From the NCBI GenBank assembly GCA_026627305.1, contig JAPNVD010000008.1, positions 1-64,000 of the forward strand: a stretch of DNA of 64,000 nucleotides. Direction: 5' to 3'. The stretch comes from Sulfolobaceae archaeon (GTDB taxonomy: Archaea; Thermoproteota; Thermoprotei_A; Sulfolobales; Sulfolobaceae). Each line of letters opens with the position of its first letter. The stretch's first letter is position 1. Below are positions 54,253 through 63,725 of the stretch, in pieces. A model generated the notes under the pieces. It did not search any database and was not told where the DNA came from. It saw only the letters and a list, made by a program, of their open reading frames with translations. The translations under genes were made by a program, and so were the position numbers.

Positions 54253-55598
54253 TAGTGTTCACCCCCTCCACTAGTTTTGACTTTTCTAGTTAAATACAGA
54301 TATACCATGTACCATGCGAGAGCTGGCATAGCAAGTTCCACTACTATAATTCCTGCAACTACTGCAGGAGTTGGTGTAAATGTTGGATTGTATATAGCAC
54401 TTACAGGTATACCTGTTATATTAGGTGGACCGTTAGGATTAGGATCTGCTTGCACAAATATGAAAGGATACCTACCACTTTCAGTTGTAAGAGCACCACC
54501 AATAGATGCTAAAGCTGCTAATATACCTATTGCGTACTGCCCACTCTTTAATATGAAATTACCAAACGCTCCTTTAAATAATGGGTAAGTAATAGTTAAT
54601 GTTAACCCTAAAGCCCATGCTCCCAGTAAAACACCACCAATAACCATGAATCCCCAATAAGTAACGAATATAAAGGATGGTGGCCTTATTGCAGCTGGCC
54701 AGCTATAATAACCCCAGAACTTTCCTGTAGTATTTAAGTAAGCTAAAAGACTTAGTAGTGGATCATTTTTGTACCCACTCCAGAATAACCCTTCCATTGC
54801 TGCTAACTTTAACGGGTCGTCCTCTAATACTAACATACCTTGATAATGACCTAATACAAAGCCCTGTATAGCAGTTAAAGCTGTAATTACTGGCGCAGTT
54901 AACTTCAGGATCTTTAGCTGATACTGCTTATGCTCCCTCAAGTATTTATATAAAACTACACTAGTTGCACCAGACCATGATAGGATAATAGCTGCTAATA
55001 TTCCATGGAATATAAAGACCTGAGCACCCCACCAGAACATATTCCAGATCTGCGATGGTGACTGGAATTCGGCTATATAACTTATTACACCGCTTATAGG
55101 TTTCTGTAACTGAATTATCTCCATCCCGGGAGGTCTCATGCTTAAGGATGCCATAACATCTAATATATTGTAAGCGCTCCACACACCACCGAAAGCTGCG
55201 AAGAAGCCAATAATCCAATGTAGCCACTCATTCTTAATTTTTCCCCATGTAAAGATGTATAACGGCAGTATAACAACCTCAAACAGAAATGCAAAGAGTT
55301 CTATAAAGAATGGAAGAGATATAGCAGAGCCCATCTGTGCGACAAAATTACTCCAGATCGTTACTAAACCGAACTCCACTAAAGTTCCGAAAGCTGCACC
55401 AACACCAAATATTATGGTAGATATCACAGCAAATGTATGAGCTAGGTCTCCCCAGTCCTTATCTCTTGTCCTTATGTAGATTGCCTCTGCAGTTATAGCT
55501 AACAATATTGTTCCTATAAAACTAGATGCTAAACTTACATGCATTAAAACTCCAGTTGCAGTTGCAACTCTTGCAAGAGTTGGTGCACCGTAATTCAT
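54252..55598 (-). CDS. Cytochrome bd-type oxidase subunit I (CydA-like)
   Basis: A 448-residue quinol oxidase subunit with about nine helices. Seen: helix 1 with GVLMHVSLASSFIGTILLAI (a haem-ligand His), AIYIRTRDKDWGDLAHTF, VGAAFGTLVEFGLVTIWSNF, and LTTESGRYPF, matching the E-x-G-R-Q-P quinol-loop of CydA. It transfers electrons from quinol to oxygen. ATG 55598 is preferred over 55616 because TTTTTAAAAA at about 55619-55629 lies 26 bases above it. It forms an operon with the CydA' gene; no CydB or CydX is present. Confidence 0.82.
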   Translation of the reverse strand: MNYGAPTLARVATATGVLMHVSLASSFIGTILLAITAEAIYIRTRDKDWGDLAHTFAVISTIIFGVGAAFGTLVEFGLVTIWSNFVAQMGSAISLPFFIELFAFLFEVVILPLYIFTWGKIKNEWLHWIIGFFAAFGGVWSAYNILDVMASLSMRPPGMEIIQLQKPISGVISYIAEFQSPSQIWNMFWWGAQVFIFHGILAAIILSWSGATSVVLYKYLREHKQYQLKILKLTAPVITALTAIQGFVLGHYQGMLVLEDDPLKLAAMEGLFWSGYKNDPLLSLLAYLNTTGKFWGYYSWPAAIRPPSFIFVTYWGFMVIGGVLLGAWALGLTLTITYPLFKGAFGNFILKSGQYAIGILAALASIGGALTTESGRYPFIFVQADPNPNGPPNITGIPVSAIYNPTFTPTPAVVAGIIVVELAMPALAWYMVYLYLTRKVKTSGGGEH

Positions 55599-55759
55599 AT
55601 GATAAATATATATCATTGAGTTTTTAAAAATTGCTATTAATTGCTCAAGTGGAATATTATACTTATCATTAACTCTGTTAAAATAACTAAAAACTAAAAT
55701 ATAAGGGTAAAATTAGAAAAGTTAACCTAATTTCCTAAAAAATAAAATAATTCAATAAG

Positions 55760-55770
55760 CATATATAAGT
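55760..55770 (+). promoter_or_regulatory. TATA box fixing the start of the beta-lactamase-fold gene
   Basis: CATATATAAGT is centred 27 bases above the ATG at 55792, so transcription starts at or near that codon. The in-frame TTG at 55771 would be upstream of the RNA start. Confidence 0.5.
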
Positions 55771-55791
55771 TTGAACGTCTCATTATACACG

Positions 55792-57147
55792 ATGGAAACA
55801 CAACTTGCAAGGCTCGAGTATTTTATCAGAGAATTGATGAGTTCATATAACATTCCAAGTATTACCATAGGAATATATAAAGATGGAAGGACAATATATT
55901 CAAAAGCCTTCGGATTTAAAGATTTGGAGAACCTAATTGAAGCCAACATTGAAACAGTTTATGGTATAGGTTCCGTAACTAAGACATTTACAGCCCTTTC
56001 AATAATGTTATTACAAGAAGAAGGTAAATTAAGCATAGAAGATTACGTAGATAAATATGTCGATTTAAGGATTAAGCCCTATGGCGAGAGGATAAAGATA
56101 TGGCATTTGTTGTCTCATACCAGTGGAATTCCAGCGTTAGGTTACGCTGAGGCTTATATTGACTATCATCTATTGGGTAAGGGGAAATACTTTCCTATTT
56201 CTAAAGATGAAGATGTACTTGATTTCATAAATGAGTCCGAAAATTATGCCTTATATAAACCTGGTGAAAAGTTCCTCTACCTAAATGAAGGGTACGTAGT
56301 CCTCGGTATGATAATTGAGAAGGTTTCAGGCTTGAAGTATGAGGAATTTGTTAGGAAAAGAATATTTGAAAATGTAGGAATGCCAAAAACCTATGTTGAT
56401 AGAGAAGTCTTAAAAGAGAATAATCTTGCAGTTCCATATTATATCGAAGGTAGAAAAATTAAAAGAGGAAAGCTGCCTCTTGGAATTAAAGCTGATGGTG
56501 GAATTTATAGCAATATCCCAGACCTACTCAAGTACGCTAAAAGCTTAATGAACAGGGAAATAGCATCTTCAAGGACTATGGAAGAGATGGAAAGGGTAAG
56601 AGTTGAAAACCCTTTTTCCTATACTGGCTTGCCGGGAGAGGGTTATGGTCTTGGGCTTGAAATAATACCTAACTTCTTCGGTAGAAGGTTAATTCATCAT
56701 GGAGGTAATGTACTAGTTTACACAGCTTTTATGGGCTATATACCAGAGGAAAAAATGGCAATAACTGTACTAAGTAATACAAGCAGTTTCCCATTATCTG
56801 TAATCGCAACTTATGCCCTAGCCTTAATGTTAGGTAAAGATCCTGAAAAGGAATTGCCTTACTTGAGATCCTTAAATTTACTGAGCAAGCTAGAAGGGAG
56901 ATATATTGGGTTAAAAGGTACAATAGAGGTAAAGGTGAAGAGAATTGGCGGAGCGATAATGCTCAAGTCAGTGGAAGAGATTAGTATTGCCACATATGAA
57001 AAGACTGAAGTCTACGAAGATAGGGAAGTTCACATATTTAATATTGAAAGTTTAGGCAAGAAGCTGCCTATTTACTTTATCGAAAGGAAAAAGGATCATG
57101 AATTACTATTACAATATGAAAGATACCTACTAAAGAAGGTAGCTTAA
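55792..57147 (+). CDS. Beta-lactamase-fold serine hydrolase (class C / esterase type)
   Basis: A 451-residue S12-family serine hydrolase. The catalytic S-x-x-K is SVTK in GIGSVTKTFTALS, the Y-x-N is YLN in FLYLNEGY, and the third motif is H-x-G in IHHGGN. After the catalytic domain is a C-terminal beta-rich extension with RYIGLKGTIEVKVKR. There is no signal peptide, so it acts in the cytoplasm; archaeal members are esterases or peptidases, not antibiotic enzymes. It is monocistronic. Confidence 0.9.
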   Translation: METQLARLEYFIRELMSSYNIPSITIGIYKDGRTIYSKAFGFKDLENLIEANIETVYGIGSVTKTFTALSIMLLQEEGKLSIEDYVDKYVDLRIKPYGERIKIWHLLSHTSGIPALGYAEAYIDYHLLGKGKYFPISKDEDVLDFINESENYALYKPGEKFLYLNEGYVVLGMIIEKVSGLKYEEFVRKRIFENVGMPKTYVDREVLKENNLAVPYYIEGRKIKRGKLPLGIKADGGIYSNIPDLLKYAKSLMNREIASSRTMEEMERVRVENPFSYTGLPGEGYGLGLEIIPNFFGRRLIHHGGNVLVYTAFMGYIPEEKMAITVLSNTSSFPLSVIATYALALMLGKDPEKELPYLRSLNLLSKLEGRYIGLKGTIEVKVKRIGGAIMLKSVEEISIATYEKTEVYEDREVHIFNIESLGKKLPIYFIERKKDHELLLQYERYLLKKVA

Positions 57148-57207
57148 TTTAGGAGTAAGGTATTGTACGCTCTTATTCGTTGTTTTTCCTTTCTTTAGAA
57201 CATCCTG

Positions 57208-58179
57208 TCATTTATACCTTTTGGTTTCTTCAATGCTCTCTTCATTAAGATCTTTAAAGTTCTCCTCATAGTATCTGTTTATATAACTTATATCTCCCTC
57301 ACTTAACCTCAGTTTTTCAGATGCCTCAATGTATTCCTTTAATTCCTCAACTGAAATTATATTAGGTAATACGGACGTAACTTTTGGATTTGCCAAGATA
57401 TAGCTTACTGCGAGTTGTGATAACTTAAAGCCTTTTGACTTTGCTAATTCTAATAAACCCTGACTTCTCTCTATTGCCTTCTTTATCCAATCAATATTCT
57501 TGAACTTCCTGTGAAGCTTATTATCTATATATACAGGCCATTTATCCTCATTTAACGCATCAGAAGCATGAGGAACTCTAACGAAATGACCTATGTCATA
57601 TCTTAAGAAGTCCTCTCCAGGATACCTCTCTATAATGTTATAAATATACTCTAAGCTCTCATATCCCATATTGATAGCCTCTATTCCCTCTTCTCCCCAA
57701 CCCAAGGTAGGACCTAAAGCTACTCCTATCATCCTCGCAATACCATCTTTCTTTAGAGAAAGCATGAACTCTAAAATCTTCTTATCCCTAATCACATTCA
57801 TCTTGGGATTATGTAACATTAAGATATCAACGTAATCAGTGTTAAGCCTCTGTAGCGATAACTTAACCGCTTTCTCTAGGTAATCAACTTCAAATCTCTG
57901 CTTTGGAGGTCTATCATTATAGAAATCATAACCCACCTTTGTCAATATAACAATCTTGTCCCTAACGCTAGATAAAGCTTTTCCAATCACCTCTTCACCC
58001 TTTCCGAAACCATAATAGTCTGCAGTATCAAAGAAGTTTATGCCCATTTCGTATGCATTTCTTAAGATATCTTCAGCGAGACTAGGATTTCCACCCCATT
58101 CGTCTGTAATTAAACTCCAAACTCCAATACCTATTTCAGAAATTAGTAGCGTAGTATTTTTAATTCTCCTATAATTCAT
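57208..58179 (-). CDS. Aldo/keto reductase
   Basis: A 323-residue NAD(P)H-linked oxidoreductase with the TIM-barrel AKR layout: [22 protein letters not shown] near residues 49-70 (Asp and Tyr of the tetrad), ILTKVGYD (Lys), [10 protein letters not shown] (His) and the C-terminal [21 protein letters not shown] motif. It fits AKR families that reduce aldehydes or ketones; the substrate is unknown. It precedes an MFS carrier on the same strand with about 40 bases between, and may share an operon with it. Confidence 0.9.
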   Translation of the reverse strand: MNYRRIKNTTLLISEIGIGVWSLITDEWGGNPSLAEDILRNAYEMGINFFDTADYYGFGKGEEVIGKALSSVRDKIVILTKVGYDFYNDRPPKQRFEVDYLEKAVKLSLQRLNTDYVDILMLHNPKMNVIRDKKILEFMLSLKKDGIARMIGVALGPTLGWGEEGIEAINMGYESLEYIYNIIERYPGEDFLRYDIGHFVRVPHASDALNEDKWPVYIDNKLHRKFKNIDWIKKAIERSQGLLELAKSKGFKLSQLAVSYILANPKVTSVLPNIISVEELKEYIEASEKLRLSEGDISYINRYYEENFKDLNEESIEETKRYK

Positions 58180-58219
58180 AATAAAAACTACTATATAGGA
58201 ACAATTATAAGTTTTTCAC

Positions 58220-59650
58220 TTATATAGGAGCTTGCTGACCAGCCTTAACTTCAAACTTATAGTTCTGTGTGAATAATGCTACTATGAAGCTCAAGAAGAA
58301 CATCCCAATCGCTAGTATAGCTATATCGTTAAACGCTGTAGACGAAGGTAATTGAGCAACAGGAACTATTAGGTTTCTATAAATCAAAAACGACCAGCTC
58401 TCATAGGAATCCATTATAGAAGTTGCTGCAACAGGCCCTATTGAGCTCCCTATGGTTCTTATTAGAGTATTCATTCCTATCCCTATACCTCTAGCATCTT
58501 CAGGTAGCGCCACAGCGACCATGTTTACTAGTGGAACCACAATCATTACAGTTCCTACAGTTATAACCAATACGTCTTCCAATAGTTCTAAAGGCGTGCT
58601 CCTATTGATTATTGTCAAGAAGAAACCTAGCATCCCTATTAAAGGTCCTATAACTAATATTGGTTTAGGCCCAGACCTTGACATAATCCTACCAACTGTT
58701 GGTCCAACAATAACCATAATTAAGGCCACTGGAGCCATTAATGTGCCTGTTTGTATTATCGATAAACCCAAACCATATGGGGGTGGTAATTCAGCATAAT
58801 AAGTTACGAAGAAGAACATCATAAACATCGCTACTCCTGATATTAAACCCGCTAAGTTTGCTACAAAGAAATTCCTTATCTCAAATAGACTAAGTTTCAT
58901 CAACGGCTCCTTTCTACTACGCTCAAATGGAATAAACGCTCCTAAGAATATTAAGGACAGTATTATTAGGCTTACTTGTCCTGGTGTGAACCACCCTACG
59001 TTTGGACCTTCCGTTAAATAAACTAAAAATGATGAAACTGCAACCATCAGAATTAGCGCTCCGGTATAATCTATACTCTCATAAGTTTTAGAGGGTATGT
59101 CAACAATATACTTAGCAGAAACTAGAAGCATCGCAATTGATAGGATAAATGCTGTATGGAAGGCGTAAGGCCAGCCTAAATCCTCCACGATATAGGAACC
59201 AACTAATAGACCGATAGCTGGTCCTATAGCTAAAGTAGCGCTAAGTATACCTTGAGCCCAAGCTAACCTCTCCTTTGGATATATATCAGTAATTATTGCT
59301 ATAGCTAAAGGAAATACAGCATAGCCAAAACCCTGTATTGCTCTAGCTCCTATCAGGAAGTATATATTAGGGGAGAATCCAGCCAAACCGACAGCTATAG
59401 TATAGAATATTATTGCAATCAAGTATACCCTTTTCTTACCATACCTATCTCCTAGTTTTCCAAATAAGGGTGAGGTAATCGCACCTACAATTAAATAGGC
59501 TGACGTGATCCATGATGTTACTGCTGCTGTTACTCCGAATTGGTCTTGAATCTTGGGGATTGCTGGCACAACCATGGTTTCAACGTAGTTAGTTAATGTC
59601 AACATGAGGGCAAGAACTACCAAAGTCCTCATAGCATTCCTAGAATCCAT
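58220..59650 (-). CDS. MFS efflux transporter (EmrB/QacA, 14-helix type)
   Basis: A 476-residue, 14-helix major facilitator of the DHA2 drug:H+ antiporter type. Motif A is LFGKLGDRYGKKRVYL, motif C is in LAIGPAIGLLVGSYI, and the first helix carries VETMVVPAIPKIQDQFGV as in EmrB relatives. It is likely an exporter of drugs, acids or lipids; substrate unknown. ATG 59650 is preferred over the TTG at 59659 on promoter spacing, though both are possible. Confidence 0.88.
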   Translation of the reverse strand: MDSRNAMRTLVVLALMLTLTNYVETMVVPAIPKIQDQFGVTAAVTSWITSAYLIVGAITSPLFGKLGDRYGKKRVYLIAIIFYTIAVGLAGFSPNIYFLIGARAIQGFGYAVFPLAIAIITDIYPKERLAWAQGILSATLAIGPAIGLLVGSYIVEDLGWPYAFHTAFILSIAMLLVSAKYIVDIPSKTYESIDYTGALILMVAVSSFLVYLTEGPNVGWFTPGQVSLIILSLIFLGAFIPFERSRKEPLMKLSLFEIRNFFVANLAGLISGVAMFMMFFFVTYYAELPPPYGLGLSIIQTGTLMAPVALIMVIVGPTVGRIMSRSGPKPILVIGPLIGMLGFFLTIINRSTPLELLEDVLVITVGTVMIVVPLVNMVAVALPEDARGIGIGMNTLIRTIGSSIGPVAATSIMDSYESWSFLIYRNLIVPVAQLPSSTAFNDIAILAIGMFFLSFIVALFTQNYKFEVKAGQQAPI

Positions 59651-59708
59651 AGTTAACAAAACAAGAGATTAAGAATAAAAAAATTTCGATATATCTTTTT
59701 CTAGGGTT

Positions 59709-60179
59709 TTAAGAAAGCGAACTAACTACTTTTTGAACCTCTGGATAGTTAGGCTCTACTCCAGGATCATCAGAAACCCATTTATATACAACCTTTCCAT
59801 CTTTATCTAATACGAATACTGACCTCTTTGCCAAAGTATAGCCCTTTAGTACAGGCAATTCAAACCCTATATTCAGCTTAGACACCAATATCCTCTGATA
59901 ATCACTTAATAGATCAAAATTCAACTTATAGGTTTCCTTAAATGCTTTAAGCACAAAGGGATTATCAACACTTATCCCGACGACTATTGCGTTTAGTTTG
60001 TTAAAGTTAGCCATAGAATCCCTAAAGGTACACATTTCCTTTGTGCAAACTGAAGTAAACGCTGCAGGGAAAAAGGCTATGACTAATGGTTTACCTGCAT
60101 ACTGCTCGGGTAGTTGAACTTCTTTCAAATCTTGATTTAACAACTTAATTGACGGAAATCTTTCTCCTATTTCTACCAT
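59709..60179 (-). CDS. Peroxiredoxin, Bcp type with C-x4-C
   Basis: Thiol peroxidase of 156 residues. The peroxidatic and second Cys are in AAFTSVCTKEMCTFRD, giving the C-x4-C of atypical 2-Cys Bcp/PrxQ or AhpE-like proteins, as in the Sulfolobus Bcp1/Bcp4 enzymes. It differs from the single-Cys proteins at 28.5 and 42.8 kb. A 190-base AT-rich gap separates it from the divergent M20 peptidase gene; apart from a loose ATGTAG/CTACAT dyad at about 60287-60344 I see nothing there. Confidence 0.93.
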   Translation of the reverse strand: MVEIGERFPSIKLLNQDLKEVQLPEQYAGKPLVIAFFPAAFTSVCTKEMCTFRDSMANFNKLNAIVVGISVDNPFVLKAFKETYKLNFDLLSDYQRILVSKLNIGFELPVLKGYTLAKRSVFVLDKDGKVVYKWVSDDPGVEPNYPEVQKVVSSLS

Positions 60180-60369
60180 ACGAATAGTTTAGAATTTATA
60201 CCAAATAAACATTTCTTTGAAAACTACTTAAGTTTTATTTAACTCTAAACTCTGTTTAAAATAGTTATTAATAGCATAGTATACTAAATGTAGGAAAAAT
60301 TACTTTATCATTAGGGACTACATTCCGCAGTAATAAAAAACTAAAATACCGAGCAGCATATTAAATAGC

Positions 60370-61686
60370 ATGGATAGAGAAAAAGAAGAACTAAAGTACC
60401 TAATAGAGCTAGTTGAACATCCATCAATTTCCGCCACTGGCGAGGGTATTAGAGATACTGCGGAATATCTAAAAGAACTCCTTAACTCCTTAGGGATAAC
60501 CGCCAGGATATTCGAAACAAAAGGGCATCCAATAGTTTATGGTGAAGTGGGTAAAGGTAACAAGACTTTACTTATCTATAATCACTATGATGTACAACCA
60601 CCAGATCCATTATCAGAATGGACTAGTCCTCCGTTCAAGGCTACCATAAGAAATGGAAGGCTTTATGGAAGAGGCGCATCTGACAATAAAGGGACTTTAA
60701 TGGCTAGATTAATGGCTGTTAAAAGACTCTTAGATGAAGGTAAACTTAACATTAAACTAAAGTTCGTTTATGAGGGGGAAGAAGAGATAGGCAGTATACA
60801 TTTAGAAGATTTTGCGAGGGAGAATAAGGAACTGTTAAAGGCAGATAGCGTAATAATGGAGGGGAGTGGACTTGATATCAAGGGAAGACCATTAATAGTT
60901 TTAGGTGTAAAAGGAATCCTTTATGTACAATTAGAAGTTGTAACTGCAGCAAGGGATATCCACTCTTCAAATGCGCCAATTGTCTATAATCCGGTTTGGG
61001 AACTGATAAGGGCTCTAAACAGCATTTATGATGGAGAAAGGGTTCTATTAGAAGGGTTTTATGATGATATAAGACCTCTAACTGATGAAGAGAAAAAGTT
61101 GTTATACTCCATAGATGTAGAATTAGATAAAGTTAAAGAAAGCTTGGGAGTAAAAGAGCTCAAAGTAAAGGATAGAATAGATTATCTAGAGAAACTATAT
61201 ACATCGCCCACTTGCAATATCGATGGGATCTATAGTGGTTATATAGGAGAAGGAAGCAAGACTATAGTCCCTTACAAGGCATTTGTAAAGATAGACTTCA
61301 GGTTAGTTCCAGATCAAGATCCGTATAAAATCTTCGAGTCACTTAAAAAACGTCTAAACGAGATCGGATTTAAGGGAGAGGTAAAGATGTTAGATAGAGG
61401 AGAATACCCTGTAAGAACATCACCTTCTAGCCCTATAGTAAAAGCCGTAACTGAAAGCGCAACAGAGGTATATAATAAAGAACCAGTTATAATAATAAAC
61501 AGCCCGGGTACACAACCTATGGATGTATTCGTTAAAATCGTGGGGATAAAAGATGCCGTTAGTGCTATCGGTCCAGGGGATCCTTATTCAAGGGCTCATG
61601 CACCTGATGAAAGTATAGATATCAATAATTACTACAAGGCAATAGAGCACACTTACAAGTTTATACTAAGATATCAAGAGACCTGA
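60370..61686 (+). CDS. M20-family metallopeptidase / amidohydrolase
   Basis: A 438-residue zinc hydrolase of the ArgE/DapE/carnosinase family. Metal site motifs: YNHYDVQPPDP (His, Asp), GRGASDNKGT (second Asp), EGEEEIGS (Glu-Glu), and the dimerisation (lid) domain from about residue 195. The final metal His is in RAHAPDESID. Substrates may be N-acyl amino acids or peptides; the length and YNHYDVQPPDPL motif are closer to Xaa-His/CNDP-like dipeptidases. It could act on products of the GNAT-racemase pair at 51 kb, but that is speculation. Confidence 0.9.
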   Translation: MDREKEELKYLIELVEHPSISATGEGIRDTAEYLKELLNSLGITARIFETKGHPIVYGEVGKGNKTLLIYNHYDVQPPDPLSEWTSPPFKATIRNGRLYGRGASDNKGTLMARLMAVKRLLDEGKLNIKLKFVYEGEEEIGSIHLEDFARENKELLKADSVIMEGSGLDIKGRPLIVLGVKGILYVQLEVVTAARDIHSSNAPIVYNPVWELIRALNSIYDGERVLLEGFYDDIRPLTDEEKKLLYSIDVELDKVKESLGVKELKVKDRIDYLEKLYTSPTCNIDGIYSGYIGEGSKTIVPYKAFVKIDFRLVPDQDPYKIFESLKKRLNEIGFKGEVKMLDRGEYPVRTSPSSPIVKAVTESATEVYNKEPVIIINSPGTQPMDVFVKIVGIKDAVSAIGPGDPYSRAHAPDESIDINNYYKAIEHTYKFILRYQET

Positions 61687-61781
61687 GTTTTCCCTACCTT
61701 AAATAATGGAGCCTTCCCGATTTATAAAAGAAGACGATGAGAAGAACTGAACAATAAAAACAGCAACATATTGGCTTTTAT

Positions 61782-62960
61782 TTATTGGACATATTCATAT
61801 CCAAATAACCTCTGTAGATATGCTTGAAGCCAATTATCCTTCTGTTTTGTATATTCAGCTTTTGGTTCAGGATCCTTACTAGGTTTAGGCGGGTTTACGG
61901 TATAATCGAAGCCAAACCTAACTGATTGAGTCTCTAATTTCCCTTCAATATTTCCCATGTATGCCCAGCCTACGAAAGCGTATTGAACGCTAGCCCTCTC
62001 TGATGAGCCCAACATTTCCAGGATTTTGTTTGCAGCGAACAAAGCGCTTTCAAAGGCAATCTCTTGGTTCTTAGGATATGGAAGTTTAGCTACATCACCA
62101 GCAGCTAATATATCATCATACTTAGGCGTTCTAAGATCCTGAGGACTTCTTACATCAACCCATTCTTTACCTAAACCTGCATCTTCTATGAACTTCGGTG
62201 CCCTATTTGGCTCTAACATGGCTAATATATCGTACTTGTACCTCTCGCCGCTCTTAGTGATAACCTCATTTTCTGTGATCTCAACAATCTCCTGATTTGT
62301 AACTAATTGAATTCCTGCCTTCTGGTACAGTTGTGATACAACATCAGCTATTACTGGGGGCTGAGTTTTATCATTAGCATCTATGTGAATTATCTCAAAC
62401 TTTTCCCTAACTCCTCTATATTTTAACACAGTATGGATAAGCATTGCCGTCTCTGTTGGAGCTGGAGCACATCTATAAGGCGCTTTGGACGCATAAACTA
62501 TTATTTTTCCGCTACTCATACTCCATATTCTCTTTTTTAAGACATTAACTCTCCCTATATCATAAACTGTAGTGTTCTTATGCCAATATTTATCATAACC
62601 GGTTATTTTAGAACCATCATAGACAACACCAGGAGCTATGACTAAGTAATCATAATCTAGTACACGTTGAGAAGTGTTAGAGGTTGTTGTCTCATCAAAA
62701 TAGACCTTCCTATTGTCAGGATCTACCTTAGTTACGTGGCCATAAAGCACCTTTATCCCTTTTAGGCCAACCTCCTCATATCCCCTTATAATCCTTTTGT
62801 AATCCTCCTCATTAGTCAACAATAGTGGTCTAGAGGGACCTGCAAAATAATATGGAGATTCCGTTATTACTGTAATTTCAGCGTTGGCATTTTTTTCCAC
62901 TAGAGTATTAGCCACGCTCATTCCTGCTATACCGCCACCTATTATAACAACCTTCTTCAT
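61782..62960 (-). CDS. SQR/NDH-2-like FAD oxidoreductase
   Basis: A 392-residue flavoprotein of the sulfide:quinone reductase/flavocytochrome c family. FAD motif [13 protein letters not shown] at residues 3-15, [23 protein letters not shown] near residue 290, and a C-terminal membrane-associating part ([15 protein letters not shown]). The family's P-x-R-C-x-P-A-P is present ([11 protein letters not shown]), but it is the only Cys in the protein, whereas canonical SQR uses at least two. It may be an NADH or other quinone reductase, or an unusual SQR. Confidence 0.82.
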   Translation of the reverse strand: MKKVVIIGGGIAGMSVANTLVEKNANAEITVITESPYYFAGPSRPLLLTNEEDYKRIIRGYEEVGLKGIKVLYGHVTKVDPDNRKVYFDETTTSNTSQRVLDYDYLVIAPGVVYDGSKITGYDKYWHKNTTVYDIGRVNVLKKRIWSMSSGKIIVYASKAPYRCAPAPTETAMLIHTVLKYRGVREKFEIIHIDANDKTQPPVIADVVSQLYQKAGIQLVTNQEIVEITENEVITKSGERYKYDILAMLEPNRAPKFIEDAGLGKEWVDVRSPQDLRTPKYDDILAAGDVAKLPYPKNQEIAFESALFAANKILEMLGSSERASVQYAFVGWAYMGNIEGKLETQSVRFGFDYTVNPPKPSKDPEPKAEYTKQKDNWLQAYLQRLFGYEYVQ

Positions 62961-63134
62961 TTGGAATAACTATTATTTAATATGAAATAAAACTCTTAAT
63001 ACTAATTGATTTTTAGAGAAAACTTTATAAAAACTTAACTAAAACTTGTTTTTATTCTTATATGTTTCACTATTTTGTATTATTTCAAAAATAAAATATA
63101 CTAGATAGAATTCTTAATTAAATGTAGTCTAAAA

Positions 63135-63144
63135 GTTTATAAAG
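63135..63144 (+). promoter_or_regulatory. TATA box of the 164-residue membrane protein gene
   Basis: GTTTATAAAG is centred about 26 bases above base 63165. Transcription starting there leaves a 9-base leader before ATG 63174. The preceding 200 bases (62961-63160) are AT-rich, with no other feature seen. Confidence 0.5.
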
Positions 63145-63173
63145 AGGGTTTACAATATTAATTATTGATAAAT

Positions 63174-63668
63174 ATGAAAAGATCAACATATGAGATAATT
63201 ATTGCAGTAATCCTAACAGTAGCATATATAGTAACATTTGCCGTAGGGTTTTTAGGAAGCGCATTTGTGGCTGGACCAGTAGCACCTAATATTGTTCACC
63301 AATATTTAGGAGGCTCTTGGAAAATACTAACATCAACCTCAGGAAGATCAATAAGCGTAATAGCTCCTGGACTATTACAAGTAAAGTCTGAAACGTTAGA
63401 AGATAGCTACGGAGATCTCCTAATAGTTAACATTTATACTTTCAACTCCCAGCAAGCAGCTAGTCAGTTCTTTAACAGTTTCTCTCCAATACCAGCAACA
63501 TTACAGGAAGGTAATCTAAGATTAGCAGTAGAAAACGCAGGATTAACCTATACAATTTACGCTATAAACGGAAATACAGTGATTTATTTAAGCTACGTTA
63601 ACGGTGGAGTTACAAGCACGGCCCCAGCTGTTACACAACTTATAGGGCTTATCAGTCAGATAAGTTAA
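63174..63668 (+). CDS. Hypothetical membrane-anchored secreted protein
   Basis: A 164-residue protein with one N-terminal hydrophobic segment (IIIAVILTVAYIVTFAVGFL) that is a signal anchor, and an external domain of beta-strands (GRSISVIAPGLLQVKSETL, GDLLIVNIYTFNSQQAASQF, YTIYAINGNTVIYLSYVNGG). I do not recognise the family. ATG 63174 is chosen over TTG 63165 because the TTG lies at the RNA start. It precedes an MFS gene by 57 bases; no functional link is known. Confidence 0.62.
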   Translation: MKRSTYEIIIAVILTVAYIVTFAVGFLGSAFVAGPVAPNIVHQYLGGSWKILTSTSGRSISVIAPGLLQVKSETLEDSYGDLLIVNIYTFNSQQAASQFFNSFSPIPATLQEGNLRLAVENAGLTYTIYAINGNTVIYLSYVNGGVTSTAPAVTQLIGLISQIS

Positions 63669-63725
63669 TATTAAAGAATAAATAAATAAATAGATATATT
63701 AACTCTCCACCTTTTTCCAATTTTT

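Noticed and set aside
60287-60344. ATGTAG ... CTACAT and ATTAC ... GTAAT dyads in the gap before the M20 gene
   Set aside because: Long spacers and low sequence complexity; likely chance in AT-rich DNA.
61703-61747. 14-codon frame beginning ATGGAGCC after the M20 peptidase gene
   Set aside because: Too short to support, no ribosome-binding site, and no similarity I can name.
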